Shown here in pieces: positions 63,515-64,000 of a stretch of DNA of 64,000 nt (position 1 is its first letter; every line of letters starts with the position of its first letter). This stretch comes from DATIXJ01 sp963714795. Lineage in GTDB: Bacteria > Bacteroidota > Ignavibacteria > UBA10030 > SZUA-254. The DNA lies in assembly GCA_963714795.1 (NCBI GenBank), contig CAVQPS010000007.1, positions 159,741 to 223,740 on the forward strand, given 5' to 3'. The position numbers were made by a program, and so were the translations under genes. The notes under the pieces are model-generated. The model was given only the letters and a program-made list of their open reading frames with translations, did not search any database and was not told the origin of the DNA.

Positions 63515-64000
63515 TCACTGTTCCCATAAACCCCTGTCCAAACTCCTATACTGTATCGCCTCGCTAATATGCTCCGGGCGAATGTCTCCCGCGCCGGCTA
63601 AGTCCGCAATCGTCCGACCGACTTTCAAGATTCGATCGTAGGCCCGAGCAGAGAGGCCGAGTTTTGTGATAGCCATTTTGAGTAGCTCCTCACTCGGCGC
63701 GTCGAGCTTGCAATATGTCTGGATGTCTTTCGTTTGCATATCTGCATTACAGTACATTCCTTTTCTTCCGTCGAATCGTTTTATCTGAATTGCACGAGCA
63801 AGAATAACTCTTTCCCGAATCGTCTGAGAACATTCCCCCGCTTCCTTACTGGCAAGTTCTTTGTACTTGACTGCCGGCACTTCAATATGCAAATCGATAC
63901 GATCGAAAAACGGTCCGGAAATTCTTGCCATATATTTTTGGATTTGCAATTGAACGCAAGTGCATTCTTTCGTCGGGTCGGTAAAGTAACCACATGGGCA
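63515..64000 (-). CDS. comM: ComM/YifB Mg-chelatase-like AAA+ protein, C-terminal part (continues beyond window)
   Basis: The visible 161 residues are the C-terminal part of the ComM family, a hexameric helicase-like AAA+ protein that aids branch migration in natural transformation. CPCGYFTDPTKECTC at the window edge is the family zinc-binding loop, followed by QKYMARISGPFFDRIDLHIEVP and the C-terminal helices MAITKLGLSARAYDRIL and DIRPEHISEAIQYR. The frame is open to the edge, so this may be the intact chromosomal copy. Four fossil copies of its 3' end lie to the left. Confidence 0.9.
   Translation of the reverse strand, partial: CPCGYFTDPTKECTCVQLQIQKYMARISGPFFDRIDLHIEVPAVKYKELASKEAGECSQTIRERVILARAIQIKRFDGRKGMYCNADMQTKDIQTYCKLDAPSEELLKMAITKLGLSARAYDRILKVGRTIADLAGAGDIRPEHISEAIQYRSLDRGLWEQ

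Noticed and set aside
1..64000. tRNA, rRNA, CRISPR array, transposase or integrase
   Set aside because: None recognised on either strand; the comM and HTH repeats are gene fragments, not spacer arrays.

Overview
The window looks like a chromosomal segment of a free-living, respiring member of the Bacteroidota/Chlorobiota/Ignavibacteriota group. Two very large secreted proteins end in the type IX secretion (Por) sorting domain, with the NYPNPFNP motif followed by a beta-sandwich and a terminal KKM-x-L-x-K. There are also a TonB-dependent receptor, an ATP-type PEP carboxykinase and an aa3-type oxidase. The lineage is an inference from protein families, not from a marker gene. No rRNA, tRNA, CRISPR array, transposase or integrase was seen.

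Layout. (1) 1-4774, minus strand: a cytochrome c oxidase operon. It runs from a cupredoxin-type protein through subunits I, III and IV and two small unknown membrane proteins to subunit II, which is cut by the window edge. (2) 5065-12750, minus strand: one efflux operon combining TolC, an ABC-2 ATPase and permease, an adaptor lipoprotein and an RND pump. (3) 12939-20896: a sugar nucleotidyltransferase, two small exported proteins, an exported MEMO-AMMECR1 fusion, and a 1162-residue type IX cargo protein. (4) 21126-27111, plus strand: a galactoside locus with a kinase gene carrying two frameshifts, an alpha-galactosidase-like enzyme, a sugar-binding lipoprotein and a sugar permease, but no ABC ATPase. 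(5) 28169-34708: TonB receptor, aspartate aminotransferase, PEP carboxykinase and a PQQ-propeller protein.

(6) 34.8-64 kb is accessory in character. The 3' end of comM (yifB) runs off the right edge at 63515-64000. Four decayed copies of its 3' part, all on the same strand, lie at about 34856, 40870, 53050 and 61290. They divide the region into four cassettes. A (34.9-40.8 kb) is a giant secreted metalloprotease/propeller protein with a frameshift at a seven-G run. B (41.1-53.0 kb) is a sulfur and redox island: rhodanese, thioredoxin, OsmC, an ECF sigma factor with a zinc-finger anti-sigma candidate, a Cys-rich MerR regulator, an octaheme cytochrome with a cytochrome b partner, two YeeE/YedE transporter halves, and several PLP enzymes. 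C (53.5-61.2 kb) is a membrane-stress operon: HEAT protein, proton P-type ATPase, RNase II/R-like exonuclease, ion channel and aquaporin. D (61.7-63.3 kb) is an AT-rich MarR regulator and short-chain dehydrogenase. Copies 3 and 4 are each joined to the 3' end of a helix-turn-helix gene of one family.

How it fits together: the cox operon, PEP carboxykinase and aminotransferase are core metabolism. The 34-64 kb part looks like stepwise gene acquisition at or near comM, bringing sulfur-compound handling, proton/ion homeostasis and surface proteins. Three genes carry four apparent frameshifts, all at short homopolymers, so sequencing indels cannot be separated from true pseudogenes or phase variation from this sequence alone.
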